DNA from: Bacteroidia bacterium
Lineage (GTDB): Bacteria; Bacteroidota; Bacteroidia; Cytophagales; Cyclobacteriaceae
Length of the DNA: 58,180 bases
Assembly: GCA_030426345.1 (NCBI GenBank)
Contig: JAUHYU010000018.1
Location: forward strand, 1 to 58,180
Direction: 5' to 3'
Made by a program: the position numbers and the translations under genes. The first letter of the stretch is position 1, and the number at the start of each line of letters is the position of its first letter. A model generated the notes under the pieces. That model ran no database searches, was not told the origin of the DNA, and saw nothing but the letters and a program-made list of their open reading frames with translations. Positions 1 through 10,019 of this stretch are shown in pieces.

Positions 1-435
1 TCCGATGCCATCAAAAGGATCTACCAATTCACCAAGTCTGCTTTCATTCAAGCAAATTGCCATGGCATTGATGGTGAAGTCCCGCCTGTTTTGATCTTCC
101 TCCAATGTACCGTCTTCCACGATTGGCTTTCTGGAATCACTTCGATAGGATTCCTTTCTTGCCCCTACAAACTCAATTTCTTGATCTTTGTATTTAATTT
201 GAGCAGTCCCGAAATTCTTAAAAATATTTAAATGTGCCTTTCCCGGCAGCTGATCTGCTACTTTTTTGGCAAGTGCTATTCCGCTACCCACACAAACAAC
301 ATCAATATCCTTAGATGCTTTCCCCATGATCAGATCGCGAACATAACCACCAACTACATAAGTTTCTACCTCATCCGCCGCCTGACCTATCAATTCGAGA
401 AGAGAATTGGATTTAATTTGTTGTGTATAATGCAT
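1..435 (-). CDS. CCA-adding enzyme / poly(A) polymerase family, N-terminal part
   Basis: This is the 5' part of a gene that leaves the window at position 1; 145 codons are visible. The start is the ATG whose complement lies at 433-435 (MHYTQQ...). The reading shows a nucleotidyltransferase head domain: VGGYVRD near residues 27-33, the metal-binding D-x-D of SKDIDVV near residue 43, and RRDFTINAMA near residues 118-127. These are hallmarks of class II tRNA nucleotidyltransferases, which add or repair the 3' CCA of tRNAs in the cytoplasm. The gene is divergent from pyrG. The family is clear. The split between CCA-adding enzyme and poly(A) polymerase cannot be made from the head domain alone. 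Confidence 0.9.
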   Translation of the reverse strand, partial: MHYTQQIKSNSLLELIGQAADEVETYVVGGYVRDLIMGKASKDIDVVCVGSGIALAKKVADQLPGKAHLNIFKNFGTAQIKYKDQEIEFVGARKESYRSDSRKPIVEDGTLEEDQNRRDFTINAMAICLNESRLGELVDPFDGIG

Positions 436-530
436 ATAAAACGAAAACGCCTTGATTTCTATCAAGACCTGATAACCATTGAATCTCGGGCAAATTTAGT
501 ATTAAAACTGAAACCCTACAAAAAACATGA

Positions 531-556
531 ATCCATGGATTTTGGATGCTTTAAAG
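531..556 (+). repeat. Dispersed CATGGATTT motif, copy in pcnB-like/pyrG intergenic region
   Basis: It carries CATGGATTT at 534-542, followed by GGATGCTTTAAAG. It lies between the divergent CCA-adding enzyme and pyrG genes, upstream of the pyrG promoter. See the finding on the dispersed motif. Confidence 0.7.
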
Positions 557-586
557 AATAATTTTCCGAATTATAATTCGATTGAC

Positions 587-617
587 TTAGGTAATTAACC
601 CCAATGCTTTACCTTTG
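587..617 (+). promoter_or_regulatory. Bacteroidota-type promoter for pyrG
   Basis: The -7 box TACCTTTG at 610-617 matches the Bacteroidota consensus TAnnTTTG. A TTAG at 587-590 sits 19 bases upstream, where the -33 TTTG is expected (one mismatch). The pyrG ATG is at 655, giving a leader of roughly 30 bases. Confidence 0.6.
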
Positions 618-654
618 TATCCCATAAGTTTTACTCTATAAATTCATTCGGCTT

Positions 655-2274
655 ATGGGTCAGGTTAAGTATGTTTTCGTTACCGGTGGTGTAACGTCCT
701 CTTTGGGAAAAGGTATCATTTCAGCATCACTGGGGAAACTCCTATCTGCAAGAGGATTGCGAGTGACGATACAGAAGTTTGACCCCTATATCAACATTGA
801 CCCCGGCACACTAAACCCTTACGAACATGGCGAATGCTATGTGACCGAAGATGGCGCAGAAACTGATTTAGACTTAGGCCACTACGAGCGATTTCTAGCA
901 GAAAACACAAGCCAAAAAAACAATGTAACCACAGGCCGGATTTACAATAACGTAATCACCAAAGAGCGTGAGGGTGAGTACCTTGGCAAAACCGTACAGG
1001 TAATACCTCATATTACAGATGAAATAAAACGAAGTTTCATTGCTCTTGGCTATACTGGAAACTATGATGTTATCATTACAGAAATTGGAGGCTCTGTTGG
1101 GGATATCGAATCCTTGCCTTTCATTGAGGCAATGCGGCAAACAAAATGGGAACTGGGTCATGAAAATTGCATAGTTATTCACCTTACCTTGATTCCCTAC
1201 CTAAAAGCAGTTGGGGAACTAAAAACCAAACCAACACAACATTCTGTAAAAAAATTATTGGAGTCGGGAATTCAGCCTGACATTTTAGTATGTCGGTCGG
1301 AACGCGCCATTAATACCGAAATCAGAAAAAAGCTAGCTTTGTTCTGCAACGTGCCCATCAATAGTGTGATATCATCAATTGATGCGAAGACGATCTATGA
1401 CGTGCCACTTTTGATGCGCAAAGAAAAATTGGACGAACGCGTTTTGGAATTGTTCAACCTACCGATTGGTGAGGAACCGGGATTAGTATATTGGAAAGAA
1501 TTTTTGACAAAGCTAAAAAACCCCGTCCATGAAATAAAAATCGCTTTGGTAGGAAAGTATATTGACTTACATGATGCCTACAAATCAATCGCAGAAGGAT
1601 TTATTCATGCAGGAGCCAGCAACGAGTGCAAAGTCAATATAAACTGGGTTTCGTCAGAAGATATTGAGAGTGAAAATGTAGCAGAGATTCTGGGTGAACA
1701 CGATGGCATCCTGATTGCGCCAGGATTTGGGGAACGCGGTGTAGAAGGTAAAATCACTGCAGCCAAATATGCCCGCGAAAACAAAATCCCTTTCTTTGGA
1801 ATTTGCCTCGGACTGCAAGTAGCGATTATTGAGTTTGGCCGTAACGTTCTGGGATTAAAAAATGCTGCCTCAACGGAAACTGATCCACAGACCAAAGAGC
1901 CCATCATTGACCTGATGGAAGAACAAAAGAAAATCACAAAAAAGGGTGGAACTATGCGTTTAGGTGCGTATCCTTGCACCCTAAAAGAAGGAACTAAGGT
2001 TTTTGAGGCGTATGGATCGTCTGAAATATCAGAGCGGCACAGACACCGTTACGAATTCAACAATGAGTATCTGGAAAAATTTGAAAACAAAGGAATGTTG
2101 GCTGCGGGGGTAAATCCAGACTCAAATCTTGTCGAAATCATGGAATTGAAAAACCATCCTTGGTACGTGGGCACACAATTTCACCCAGAATATAAAAGTC
2201 GGGTAGTTGAACCTCATCCTTTGTTTAGCGGATTCATCAAAGCTGCCATCAACCACAAGAATAAGAAGAAATAA
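655..2274 (+). CDS. pyrG: CTP synthase
   Basis: This enzyme converts UTP, ATP and glutamine to CTP, the last step of de novo CTP synthesis, in the cytoplasm. At 539 residues it has the family's usual length. The N-terminal synthetase domain begins with a P-loop-type [10 protein letters not shown] at about residues 11-20. The C-terminal class I glutamine amidotransferase domain carries the nucleophile C384 in GICLGLQ and the partner residues H510 and E512 in FHPEY. yidC follows 24 bases later, so the two are probably co-transcribed. Confidence 0.98.
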   Translation: MGQVKYVFVTGGVTSSLGKGIISASLGKLLSARGLRVTIQKFDPYINIDPGTLNPYEHGECYVTEDGAETDLDLGHYERFLAENTSQKNNVTTGRIYNNVITKEREGEYLGKTVQVIPHITDEIKRSFIALGYTGNYDVIITEIGGSVGDIESLPFIEAMRQTKWELGHENCIVIHLTLIPYLKAVGELKTKPTQHSVKKLLESGIQPDILVCRSERAINTEIRKKLALFCNVPINSVISSIDAKTIYDVPLLMRKEKLDERVLELFNLPIGEEPGLVYWKEFLTKLKNPVHEIKIALVGKYIDLHDAYKSIAEGFIHAGASNECKVNINWVSSEDIESENVAEILGEHDGILIAPGFGERGVEGKITAAKYARENKIPFFGICLGLQVAIIEFGRNVLGLKNAASTETDPQTKEPIIDLMEEQKKITKKGGTMRLGAYPCTLKEGTKVFEAYGSSEISERHRHRYEFNNEYLEKFENKGMLAAGVNPDSNLVEIMELKNHPWYVGTQFHPEYKSRVVEPHPLFSGFIKAAINHKNKKK

Positions 2275-2298
2275 CAATAGAAGATAAGATTATAAATA

Positions 2299-4152
2299 AT
2301 GGATAAGAATCAGTCAATAGGTTTTGTCTTAATGGCCGCCTTGCTCATGGTGTATTTCTATTTTTTTGCACCACAACCACCAGACCAAACTAATGGCACT
2401 GTCATGGACACAGTAACTACTGTTAATCCTTCACAACCACTAAGCCAAAACAACTCCAATATTCAGGAAAAAACCATCGAAAAACCATCAATACAATTGG
2501 ATAGTTCTGACCTCTCCAATGAAAAATTTGGCGTTTTCACCAAAGCGATGGTAGGCCAAGAGCAAAAACTAACCTTGGAGAATGACGTCATCCAAATAAC
2601 CTATTCGACCAAAGGAGGGTTGGCACAAATTGCCAAATTGAAAGAATATGACGATTTTCAATATCAAACGCCTTTGGTACTATTTGATGAAAATTCGAGC
2701 AATATTAAATATTTGGTAAGCACACCAAATGGTAATGTAGACCTTTCTCAATTGTACTTTACATCTGAGCAAAAAATGAATGGGGATACTACAGAATTGA
2801 TTCTTACAGCCAACCTTGGAAATGGAAAATACATCCGACACATTTATGGACTTGCACCAAAAAGCTACACTGTTTCACATCAATTTTTGATTTCAGGTTT
2901 GGAAAGTGATATCTCCAGTGACAAGGTGTCTATGCTTTGGGACAATTATCTCAAGCGAATGGAGACCGATATAGAATACAGCAGGAATTATACTACCATC
3001 AATTTCTGGCTGGCTTCTGGGTCTCTGGACGAATTAAATCAAAGCTCTTCGGATAAACAAGAGGCAACATTTACCGAACCAGTAAGCTGGATTTCATTTA
3101 AGCAGAAATTTTTTACCAATGGATTTGTATTCAACCGACCGGTAACCAATGGTTACATTTCTACAGAGTTTAATGAACAAGACACTTCTACAGTAAAATA
3201 CTGCAAAGCAACCATAGATATTCCTTTAGGCAATTTCACCGAGGAAGCTGGGGCCAACACTTATTATTACGGACCAAACAAGTTGAAAACTTTGAAAAAA
3301 GTAGCTACTGGGTTTGAAGAAAATTTGTATTTGGGTTGGCCTGTAGTAAAATGGATCAATAAATATGTGATTATCTCCATATTTACCTTTTTGGAAAAAT
3401 ACATCGGCAGCTATGGTTTAATTATCATTATCCTGGTATTCATCATTAAGTTATTATTGTCTCCTTTGACATATAAGTCTCATATTTCCATGGCTAAGAC
3501 CAAAGCACTGAAGCCTGAACTCGATGAGCTGAAGGAAAAATATGGTGGTGACATGCAAAAAATGCAAAGTGAGCAGATGAAGCTGTATCAACAAGTAGGT
3601 GTCAATCCATTAAGTGGATGTATTCCGATGCTCCTGCAAATGCCAATTTTATTTGCCATGTTCCAATTCATCCCCCATGCCATTGAGTTGCGTCATCAAT
3701 CTTTCCTTTGGGCAACAGACCTTTCGACTTACGATTCTATCCTTTCATGGAATGCAAACATTCCGCTCATTAGCTCTTTTTATGGGAACCACGTCAGCTT
3801 GTTTACCATACTCATGACGATTTCTACGATACTTTACACATGGATTAACAGTCAATCCACTGCGCAGATGCAAGGTCCAATGAAGTCCATGCAATATTTG
3901 ATGCCTATCATATTTATGTTTGTACTCAATAAATTCCCGGCAGGACTGACATTCTACTATTTTGTATCCAACCTGGTTTCTTTTGGCCAGATTGCAATAA
4001 TTAGAAAGTTTGTGGATGATACAAAGATCAGAGCTATTTTGGATGAGAACAAGCTCAAAAACAAGGATAAGAAAAAGTCAAAATTTCAATCGCGGATAGA
4101 GCAAGCCATGAAGAAATCTGAAGAGGCAAAAAAAACGAAAAGTAAAAAGTAA
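2299..4152 (+). CDS. yidC: Membrane protein insertase YidC
   Basis: YidC inserts and folds inner-membrane proteins, alone or with Sec. The 617-residue protein has the gram-negative layout. There is an N-terminal membrane anchor (about residues 7-24), a large periplasmic domain with low-complexity Asn/Ser/Thr near its start, and a C-terminal insertase core from about residue 350 with several hydrophobic segments (for example the segment ending IIIILVFIIKLLLSP). It ends in a Lys-rich tail of about 50 residues, which in this family can contact ribosomes. It lies directly after pyrG and is followed by a strong terminator. Confidence 0.97.
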   Translation: MDKNQSIGFVLMAALLMVYFYFFAPQPPDQTNGTVMDTVTTVNPSQPLSQNNSNIQEKTIEKPSIQLDSSDLSNEKFGVFTKAMVGQEQKLTLENDVIQITYSTKGGLAQIAKLKEYDDFQYQTPLVLFDENSSNIKYLVSTPNGNVDLSQLYFTSEQKMNGDTTELILTANLGNGKYIRHIYGLAPKSYTVSHQFLISGLESDISSDKVSMLWDNYLKRMETDIEYSRNYTTINFWLASGSLDELNQSSSDKQEATFTEPVSWISFKQKFFTNGFVFNRPVTNGYISTEFNEQDTSTVKYCKATIDIPLGNFTEEAGANTYYYGPNKLKTLKKVATGFEENLYLGWPVVKWINKYVIISIFTFLEKYIGSYGLIIIILVFIIKLLLSPLTYKSHISMAKTKALKPELDELKEKYGGDMQKMQSEQMKLYQQVGVNPLSGCIPMLLQMPILFAMFQFIPHAIELRHQSFLWATDLSTYDSILSWNANIPLISSFYGNHVSLFTILMTISTILYTWINSQSTAQMQGPMKSMQYLMPIIFMFVLNKFPAGLTFYYFVSNLVSFGQIAIIRKFVDDTKIRAILDENKLKNKDKKKSKFQSRIEQAMKKSEEAKKTKSKK

Positions 4153-4185
4153 GATAAATTAGCAAAACCAATAGTCTTGGAAAGC

Positions 4186-4222
4186 ATAAAATCACCAGTA
4201 TGGATTATTGGTGATTTTTTTA
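4186..4222 (+). terminator. Rho-independent terminator after yidC
   Basis: The stem AAATCACCA (4188-4196) pairs with TGGTGATTT (4209-4217), with a run of T directly after it. It lies 35 bases past the yidC stop. Confidence 0.85.
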
Positions 4223-4303
4223 TATAAAAAGTGTATTAAACCATCTTATTGTATATGTATAAATTGTAAAAAATTTATATGGTCAATTTATAAATTAAAC
4301 TTT

Positions 4304-4311
4304 TATCTTTG
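4304..4311 (+). promoter_or_regulatory. Putative -7 box of the parA operon
   Basis: TATCTTTG matches TAnnTTTG, but no clear -33 TTTG lies 19 bases upstream. It is placed 130 bases before the parA start, after the yidC terminator, in an AT-rich stretch. Confidence 0.45.
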
Positions 4312-4442
4312 CGAAGCCTTCATAAATAAGAGGGGTTAAAATAATAAGTAAATAGCCGCCTAAGCCATGGATAATAATATAACCAGGTGAAAGTCAAATA
4401 GGCTAAAACTTTTCTTAAATTAATTGAATTGAACTTCCAATA

Positions 4443-5219
4443 ATGGGTAAAATCATTGCAGTAGCTAATCAAAAAGGAGGAGTAGGAAAGACCACAACAG
4501 CAATAAATTTGTGTGCAAGCCTTGCTGCATTAGAGTATAAAACGCTTGTCGTGGATGCAGACCCTCAGGCAAATACTACCTCTGGAGTTGGACACAGTCC
4601 GAAAGAAGTTCGCAATGGCATATATGAATGCATGGTAGATGGCATTGATGTCAAAAGTTGCATCCTTGAAACAGATATTGATTTTCTATATGTATTACCC
4701 TCTCATATAGATTTGGTTGGTGCTGAAATCGAAATGGTAAATATCGAAAACAGGGAAAGGAAAATGCTCGAAGCTCTGGAACCCATTAAAGATGATTATG
4801 ATTTTATAATTATTGACTGTTCTCCTTCGTTAGGTTTAATTACCATCAATGCACTGACAGTGGCTGATTCCATAGTTATTCCCGTACAATGCGAATATTT
4901 CGCTTTGGAAGGTTTAGGAAAGCTATTAAATACCATAAAAATCATTCAATCAAGACTTAACCCTAAACTTGAAATAGAAGGTATATTGTTAACCATGTAC
5001 GACGTACGTTTACGTTTATCTAACCAAGTAGTGGAAGAGGTAAAAACACATTTTAAAAATTTGGTATTTGATACTTTGGTGCCAAGAAATATAAAGTTAA
5101 GTGAATCCCCGAGTTTTGGCATTCCGGCCATTGCTCATGATGCAGATAGTAAGGGGGCCATAAGCTATCTGAACCTTGCTAAAGAAATTCTGGCCAACAA
5201 CAAAATAGAGAAAATATAA
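4443..5219 (+). CDS. parA: Chromosome-partitioning ATPase ParA (Soj)
   Basis: This 258-residue ParA-type ATPase acts with ParB in segregating the chromosome origin. It has the deviant Walker A motif KGGVGKTT at residues 11-18. It also shows the Walker A' region VVDADPQANTTSG near residue 38 and the Walker B region IIIDCSPSLG near residue 121. It lies 2 bases upstream of parB. The short N-terminus, without an extra DNA-binding domain, fits chromosomal Soj rather than plasmid ParA. No parS-like site was recognised in the window. Confidence 0.95.
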   Translation: MGKIIAVANQKGGVGKTTTAINLCASLAALEYKTLVVDADPQANTTSGVGHSPKEVRNGIYECMVDGIDVKSCILETDIDFLYVLPSHIDLVGAEIEMVNIENRERKMLEALEPIKDDYDFIIIDCSPSLGLITINALTVADSIVIPVQCEYFALEGLGKLLNTIKIIQSRLNPKLEIEGILLTMYDVRLRLSNQVVEEVKTHFKNLVFDTLVPRNIKLSESPSFGIPAIAHDADSKGAISYLNLAKEILANNKIEKI

Positions 5220-5221
5220 AA

Positions 5222-6127
5222 ATGGCTGATAACAAACCTAAAAGGAGAAATGCATTGGGCCGTGGGCTTGGAGCATTATTGGATGATGCACCTGCTTCAC
5301 CGCAAGAGGAAAAGCTTCCAACTGAGGTTAAGCCGGTAAATAGCATCAACGAAATTGATTTACTGGATATTGAAGCCAACCCGTTTCAACCCAGAACACA
5401 GTTTGACGAAGAGGCTCTAGCAGAACTTGCCGAATCCATAAGAGTACAAGGCATTATTCAACCCATCACGGTGCGAAGGCTCTCAGAGAGAAAGTTTCAG
5501 CTCATCTCCGGAGAAAGAAGGTACCATGCCTCAAAGCTTGCAGGGCTGCTGCGCGTGCCAGCTTACGTCAGAACGGCAAACGATCAGCAAATGCTAGAAA
5601 TGGCACTTATTGAGAATATTCAACGGGAAAACCTCAATGCCATTGAAATTGCGTTGAGTTATCAAAGGTTGCTATCAGAGTGTAAGCTGCGCCAAGAAGA
5701 CCTTGGAGACAGAGTTGGTAAAAAACGATCAACGGTAACCAACTATTTACGATTGCTAAAATTACCTCCAGATTTACAAGCTGGCATTCGCGACGGAAAA
5801 ATAAGTATGGGTCACGCACGTGCGCTCGTCAATATTGAAAACATTGAGGTACAATTAGATATATACAAACGAATCCTAAAAGAAGACCTTTCCGTAAGAA
5901 AGGTGGAAGAGTTGGTAAAGAAGTACAAAGAAGATCCTGAAGATAAAAAAGAGTCCATCGCCAACCCTCCACTTAGTCATGAGTTAAAACAGGTACAGGA
6001 AAAGCTTTCTTCTCACTTTGGTAGTAGAATTATATTGCAAAATGATAAAAATAACAAGGGAGCTATCAGAATACCCTATTTATCCCATGAAGATTTGAAT
6101 AGAATTCTTGAAATTCTGAATATATAA
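5222..6127 (+). CDS. parB: Chromosome-partitioning protein ParB (Spo0J)
   Basis: ParB binds parS, spreads by CTP-dependent clamp formation and stimulates ParA. The 301-residue protein starts with the family motif ALGRGLGALL, which contacts ParA. The ParB/Srx domain follows at about residues 40-130, with NPFQPR, the ISGERRYHA box and ENIQRENLN. An HTH domain lies at about 155-180 and a C-terminal dimerisation region follows. It is translated right after parA (2-base gap) and followed by the DUF5683 gene 7 bases later, so the group is one operon. Confidence 0.96.
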   Translation: MADNKPKRRNALGRGLGALLDDAPASPQEEKLPTEVKPVNSINEIDLLDIEANPFQPRTQFDEEALAELAESIRVQGIIQPITVRRLSERKFQLISGERRYHASKLAGLLRVPAYVRTANDQQMLEMALIENIQRENLNAIEIALSYQRLLSECKLRQEDLGDRVGKKRSTVTNYLRLLKLPPDLQAGIRDGKISMGHARALVNIENIEVQLDIYKRILKEDLSVRKVEELVKKYKEDPEDKKESIANPPLSHELKQVQEKLSSHFGSRIILQNDKNNKGAIRIPYLSHEDLNRILEILNI

Positions 6128-6134
6128 TTTCACT

Positions 6135-6746
6135 ATGAATTGGGATTATTTTTGCGCTTTTATTCTGTTTTGTGTTTTTTTTTCAAATTCTGTCCAAGCG
6201 CAAGATAAAGCAGATTCCATCGCGGTTTCTGAAAATTCTCAAAATGGAATTTCGGTCAAATCAAACGAGATTGTTGATATCATAACTGACACATTAAATA
6301 ATAGACCAACTATTGCTGCTTGGTATTCTGCGGCCTTACCAGGGCTTGGGCAGGCTTACAACAAAAAATACTGGAAAATTCCATTGATCTATAGTGGGGG
6401 AGTTGTGATTGGCTATTATATCAATTATAACCACCAACTATATAAACAATACCGGGATGGATTATTGGCTTTTATAGACCAAGATGACCGGACGGTGCCG
6501 TTTGACCCAAGACTAGATCAAAGTGACTATCAGCGTGCAACTGATTATTGGAGAAGAAACAGAGACCTCCTAATGATTGGGACATTTCTACTGTACCTCA
6601 TGAACATTGTGGACGCACACGTTGATGCACACCTTGCAGCATTTACTGTAGACGAGGATATTAGCCTCAAACTTGAGCCAAGTTTTAGCCAAACGGCCAT
6701 GCAAACAAACTTAATCGGATTATCATTAAAACTCAGATTTAACTAA
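6135..6746 (+). CDS. DUF5683 family membrane protein
   Basis: The 203-residue protein has an N-terminal signal peptide (hydrophobic segment ending near VQAQ). After a polar linker comes the conserved block AWYSAALPGLGQAYNKKYWK around residues 62-81, typical of DUF5683. One or two further membrane segments follow (around IYSGGVVIGYYI and LLMIGTFLLYLMNI). Proteins of this family often lie after parB in Bacteroidota. The function is unknown. Its stop codon overlaps the dapB start by one base, so the two are translationally coupled. Confidence 0.85.
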   Translation: MNWDYFCAFILFCVFFSNSVQAQDKADSIAVSENSQNGISVKSNEIVDIITDTLNNRPTIAAWYSAALPGLGQAYNKKYWKIPLIYSGGVVIGYYINYNHQLYKQYRDGLLAFIDQDDRTVPFDPRLDQSDYQRATDYWRRNRDLLMIGTFLLYLMNIVDAHVDAHLAAFTVDEDISLKLEPSFSQTAMQTNLIGLSLKLRFN

Positions 6747-7462
6747 TGAGAATATTAATATTAGGATACGGAAAAATGGGAAAGGCCATCGAAGAGATTG
6801 CCGAAGAACGTGGACACACGATCGAACATAAAATCAACATCAACAACACGCAAGCATTAAAATTTATTGATAGCAGCCAAATTGACGTTGCCATTGAATT
6901 TAGTCAGCCAGATTCTGCTTTTGAGAACATAAGTTACTGTTTAAATAACAATATCCCTGTAGTGAGTGGCACTACTGGGTGGTTAGAAAAAAAACCGGAA
7001 GTAGAGGCGCTTTGTACCGAAAAGGAAGGTGCATTTTTCTATGCTTCCAATTTCAGTCTTGGGGTAAATATATTTTTCAAACTCAACGAGATGCTAGCTA
7101 AAATGATGGAGCAACAAGCCGGATACAAAACTCAACTCGTAGAAGTGCACCATACAGAAAAATTAGACTCGCCAAGTGGAACAGCGATAACACTTGCCGA
7201 GGGAATCATAGATAACCTCTCTGCCAAAAACAAATGGGTCAATGAGTCATCTGATCAGGAAGATGTAATTCCTATTATCTCTAAAAGAGAACCTAATGTA
7301 CCGGGAACACATATAATAAAATACACATCAGATGTAGATGAGATTGAGATAACGCATACTGCCAGAAGCAGAACAGGCTTTGCTTTGGGTGCTGTGCTTG
7401 TAGCAGAATGGATATTGGATAAAAAGGGTGTTTTATCCATGGATGACTTCATGAATCTATAG
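6746..7462 (+). CDS. dapB: 4-hydroxy-tetrahydrodipicolinate reductase
   Basis: DapB makes tetrahydrodipicolinate with NAD(P)H in the lysine/diaminopimelate pathway. The 238-residue length is normal for Bacteroidota. The nucleotide-binding GYGKMG is at residues 8-13. The catalytic region VEVHHTEKLDSPSGTA at about residues 132-147 contains the family His and Lys, and SGTTGW near residue 75 contacts the cofactor. It overlaps the DUF5683 stop by one base, so it belongs to the parAB operon. lepB follows after 62 bases. Confidence 0.96.
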   Translation: MRILILGYGKMGKAIEEIAEERGHTIEHKININNTQALKFIDSSQIDVAIEFSQPDSAFENISYCLNNNIPVVSGTTGWLEKKPEVEALCTEKEGAFFYASNFSLGVNIFFKLNEMLAKMMEQQAGYKTQLVEVHHTEKLDSPSGTAITLAEGIIDNLSAKNKWVNESSDQEDVIPIISKREPNVPGTHIIKYTSDVDEIEITHTARSRTGFALGAVLVAEWILDKKGVLSMDDFMNL

Positions 7463-7524
7463 AAAAATTATATTCGTTGCCATTAATCAACTAAATTCGT
7501 GCGTTTTTAAACCATAGGACAGAA

Positions 7525-8628
7525 ATGAAATTAGATTTTTTCAAAAAAAAGACTGAGGACAAAGAAGAAGAAAAGCAAAATAAATCAGTTGTTCGTGAAT
7601 GGGCAGATGCCATCCTTTTTGCAGTAATTGCTGCCACCATCATCCGGTGGTTATTTTTAGAAGCATTTACCATACCAACCCCATCCATGGAAAAAACGCT
7701 ATTAGTAGGTGATTTTCTGTTTGTAAGTAAAATACACTACGGTCCGAGAACCCCAAAGACTCCACTGCAAATGCCTTTGACCCATCAAAAAATATGGGGA
7801 ACTGACATACCATCGTATGTGGATTGGATTCAACTACCTCAATACCGACTTCCAGGTTTATCATCTATTAAACAAAATGATGTAGTGGTATTTAACTATC
7901 CTCCTGAGTTGGAGTATCCGGTTGATCTCAAGACAAATTATATTAAGAGATGTGTGGGTCTTCCAGGTGATTCACTGAAGGTTGTAGACACGCAAGTGTT
8001 TATCAATAATGTCTCGCTGGAAAATCCTGATAAAATGGAATTCAGACACAATATCGTCACCAATCAAGACATTAAAGATCGGGTATTTAAAAACTATGAC
8101 ATAACTGATTATGAGCGAACCAACTATGGATATATTGCTCACACTACTCCGGAAACAGCAAAGGAATTTGCTAAGCTCCCGTTTGTGGATCGCGTGGAAA
8201 TATTGAAAATGAGTCCCGAGCAAGTAAACCCAAGGGTATATCCCAAAAACGCTGAACTGTTTCCTTGGAATGAAGATTTTTACGGGCCTATTTGGATTCC
8301 AAAAGAAGGTGAAACGATTGAGTTAAACGAAGCTACAATTGCCTTGTACCGAGATGTGATTAAAAACTACGAGCATAATGATGAAGTTCGTGTAGAAAAT
8401 GGCAAAATGACCATAGAGGGCGAGGTAATTTCAACATATACCTTCAAGCAGGATTATTATTTTATGATGGGAGACAATCGGCACAACTCTGAGGATTCTA
8501 GGTTTTGGGGTTTTGTACCTGAAGACCACGTTGTTGGAAAAGCCTTCTTTATTTGGTTATCTCTTGACAAAAATGAATCTTTCTTAAACAAAATCAGATG
8601 GAACAGATTTTTTAATTTGATACACTAA
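7525..8628 (+). CDS. lepB: Signal peptidase I
   Basis: This enzyme removes signal peptides from exported proteins at the inner membrane. It has a single N-terminal membrane segment (about residues 28-48). The nucleophile is S54 in PSMEKT and the general base is K141 in KRCVGLPGD. The C-terminal box GDNRHNSEDSRFWGFVP starts at about residue 316. At 367 residues it is much longer than minimal LepB. The extra length is an insert between the Lys and C-terminal boxes, as is common in Bacteroidota. It is probably served by the upstream operon or a weak local promoter. Confidence 0.95.
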   Translation: MKLDFFKKKTEDKEEEKQNKSVVREWADAILFAVIAATIIRWLFLEAFTIPTPSMEKTLLVGDFLFVSKIHYGPRTPKTPLQMPLTHQKIWGTDIPSYVDWIQLPQYRLPGLSSIKQNDVVVFNYPPELEYPVDLKTNYIKRCVGLPGDSLKVVDTQVFINNVSLENPDKMEFRHNIVTNQDIKDRVFKNYDITDYERTNYGYIAHTTPETAKEFAKLPFVDRVEILKMSPEQVNPRVYPKNAELFPWNEDFYGPIWIPKEGETIELNEATIALYRDVIKNYEHNDEVRVENGKMTIEGEVISTYTFKQDYYFMMGDNRHNSEDSRFWGFVPEDHVVGKAFFIWLSLDKNESFLNKIRWNRFFNLIH

Positions 8629-8783
8629 CCGAATTGCATTCAAGAGATGCTAAAAAATAATTGTTGATCAAACAACAAATCGGCTATTTGTGTTAATACA
8701 TGATCAGGTCAGACACCTGCTCATAAAAACATAAAATACGTTAAATTTAACCTTGGGATTTATGCAATAAACCCGGATAAATC

Positions 8784-10004
8784 ATGGAAAAAACAAGCAT
8801 TTTAGACCCTATAGAAGAAGCCATCGAGGACATCCAACAGGGGAAGGTCATCATCGTGGTAGACGATGAAGACAGGGAAAATGAAGGAGACTTTATTTGT
8901 GCAGCAGAATCCATAACTCCTGAGATTATCAATTTTATGGCGACCCATGGTAAGGGCCTGATCTGCGCTCCTCTGATAGAAGCTCGTTGTGATGAGTTGG
9001 ATTTGGAACTTATGGTTGGTAAAAATACTGCGGCTTTTGAAACACCTTTCACAATCTCAGTTGATTTAAAAGGACACGGATGTACTACCGGTATTTCTGC
9101 TGAAGACAGATCAAAAACTGTAAAAGCCTTGGTGGACAAAAACACCAAACCGGAAGAACTTGGCAAGCCGGGACATATATTTCCGCTAAGGGCCAAACCC
9201 GGAGGGGTGTTGCGCAGGGCCGGACATACTGAAGCCGCAATTGATTTTGCCAGATTAGCAGGGTTTTATCCTGCGGGGGTTCTAGTAGAAATAATGAATG
9301 ACGACGGTTCGATGGCCAGATTACCTGACCTCCGCAAAGTGGCCGACAAGCACAACATGAAGTTGGTTTCTATCAAAGATCTGATTGCGTATCGCATAAA
9401 AGAAGAATCACTAATAGAAAAAGTAACAGACGTAGACATGCCAACAGATTATGGTGATTTTAAACTCGCGGCATACAAACAAACCAACAGTGGTGAAATT
9501 CATATAGCATTGATCAAGGGTACTTGGGGGCCAGAAGAGCCAATATTGGTACGCGTGCATTCCTCGTGCGTCACAGGTGACATCTTTGGGTCTTGTCGAT
9601 GTGATTGCGGCCAACAGCTTCATGCCGCCATGGAAAAAGTGGATAAGGCAGGCAAAGGCGTGGTATTGTATATGAATCAGGAAGGACGGGGAATTGGCCT
9701 GCTCAACAAACTCAGAGCATACAAACTTCAGGAAGAGGGCTATGACACTGTAGAAGCAAATCATAAACTCGGATTCAAAATGGATGATAGGGATTATGGA
9801 GTTGGGGCACAGATACTTCGCGACATTGGAGTAACTAAAATCAAGTTGATCTCCAACAATCCCAAAAAGCGCACGGGATTAATTGGCTACGGGCTGGAAA
9901 TTGTGGAAAGTGTGCCTATCGAAATTACACCAAACGAGCATAACATTCGTTATCTTACAACTAAAAGAGATAAAATGGGTCATGATATATTGAAACATCA
10001 TTGA
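8784..10004 (+). CDS. ribBA: Bifunctional DHBP synthase / GTP cyclohydrolase II
   Basis: This fusion catalyses both entry steps of riboflavin synthesis. The N-terminal RibB domain (about residues 1-205) makes 3,4-dihydroxy-2-butanone 4-phosphate and carries the acidic loop [10 protein letters not shown] near residue 30. The C-terminal RibA domain (about 206-406) opens GTP. It has the zinc cysteines in [15 protein letters not shown] near residue 260 and the [10 protein letters not shown] block. At 406 residues it is a full-length fusion. I see no FMN riboswitch in the 155-base leader. Confidence 0.97.
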   Translation: MEKTSILDPIEEAIEDIQQGKVIIVVDDEDRENEGDFICAAESITPEIINFMATHGKGLICAPLIEARCDELDLELMVGKNTAAFETPFTISVDLKGHGCTTGISAEDRSKTVKALVDKNTKPEELGKPGHIFPLRAKPGGVLRRAGHTEAAIDFARLAGFYPAGVLVEIMNDDGSMARLPDLRKVADKHNMKLVSIKDLIAYRIKEESLIEKVTDVDMPTDYGDFKLAAYKQTNSGEIHIALIKGTWGPEEPILVRVHSSCVTGDIFGSCRCDCGQQLHAAMEKVDKAGKGVVLYMNQEGRGIGLLNKLRAYKLQEEGYDTVEANHKLGFKMDDRDYGVGAQILRDIGVTKIKLISNNPKKRTGLIGYGLEIVESVPIEITPNEHNIRYLTTKRDKMGHDILKHH

Positions 10005-10019
10005 CATTTAGTTTGAGAT

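Noticed and set aside
232-561. Plus-strand reading frame of 109 codons
   Set aside because: It lies opposite the CCA-adding enzyme gene, whose frame shows clear conserved motifs; the plus frame shows none.
4153-6134. parS or origin near parAB
   Set aside because: No TGTTTCACGTGAAACA-like palindrome or DnaA-box cluster was found here or elsewhere in the window.
8629-8783. Possible FMN riboswitch before ribBA
   Set aside because: The conserved RFN elements are missing; only a short CAGGT/ACCTG hairpin is seen.
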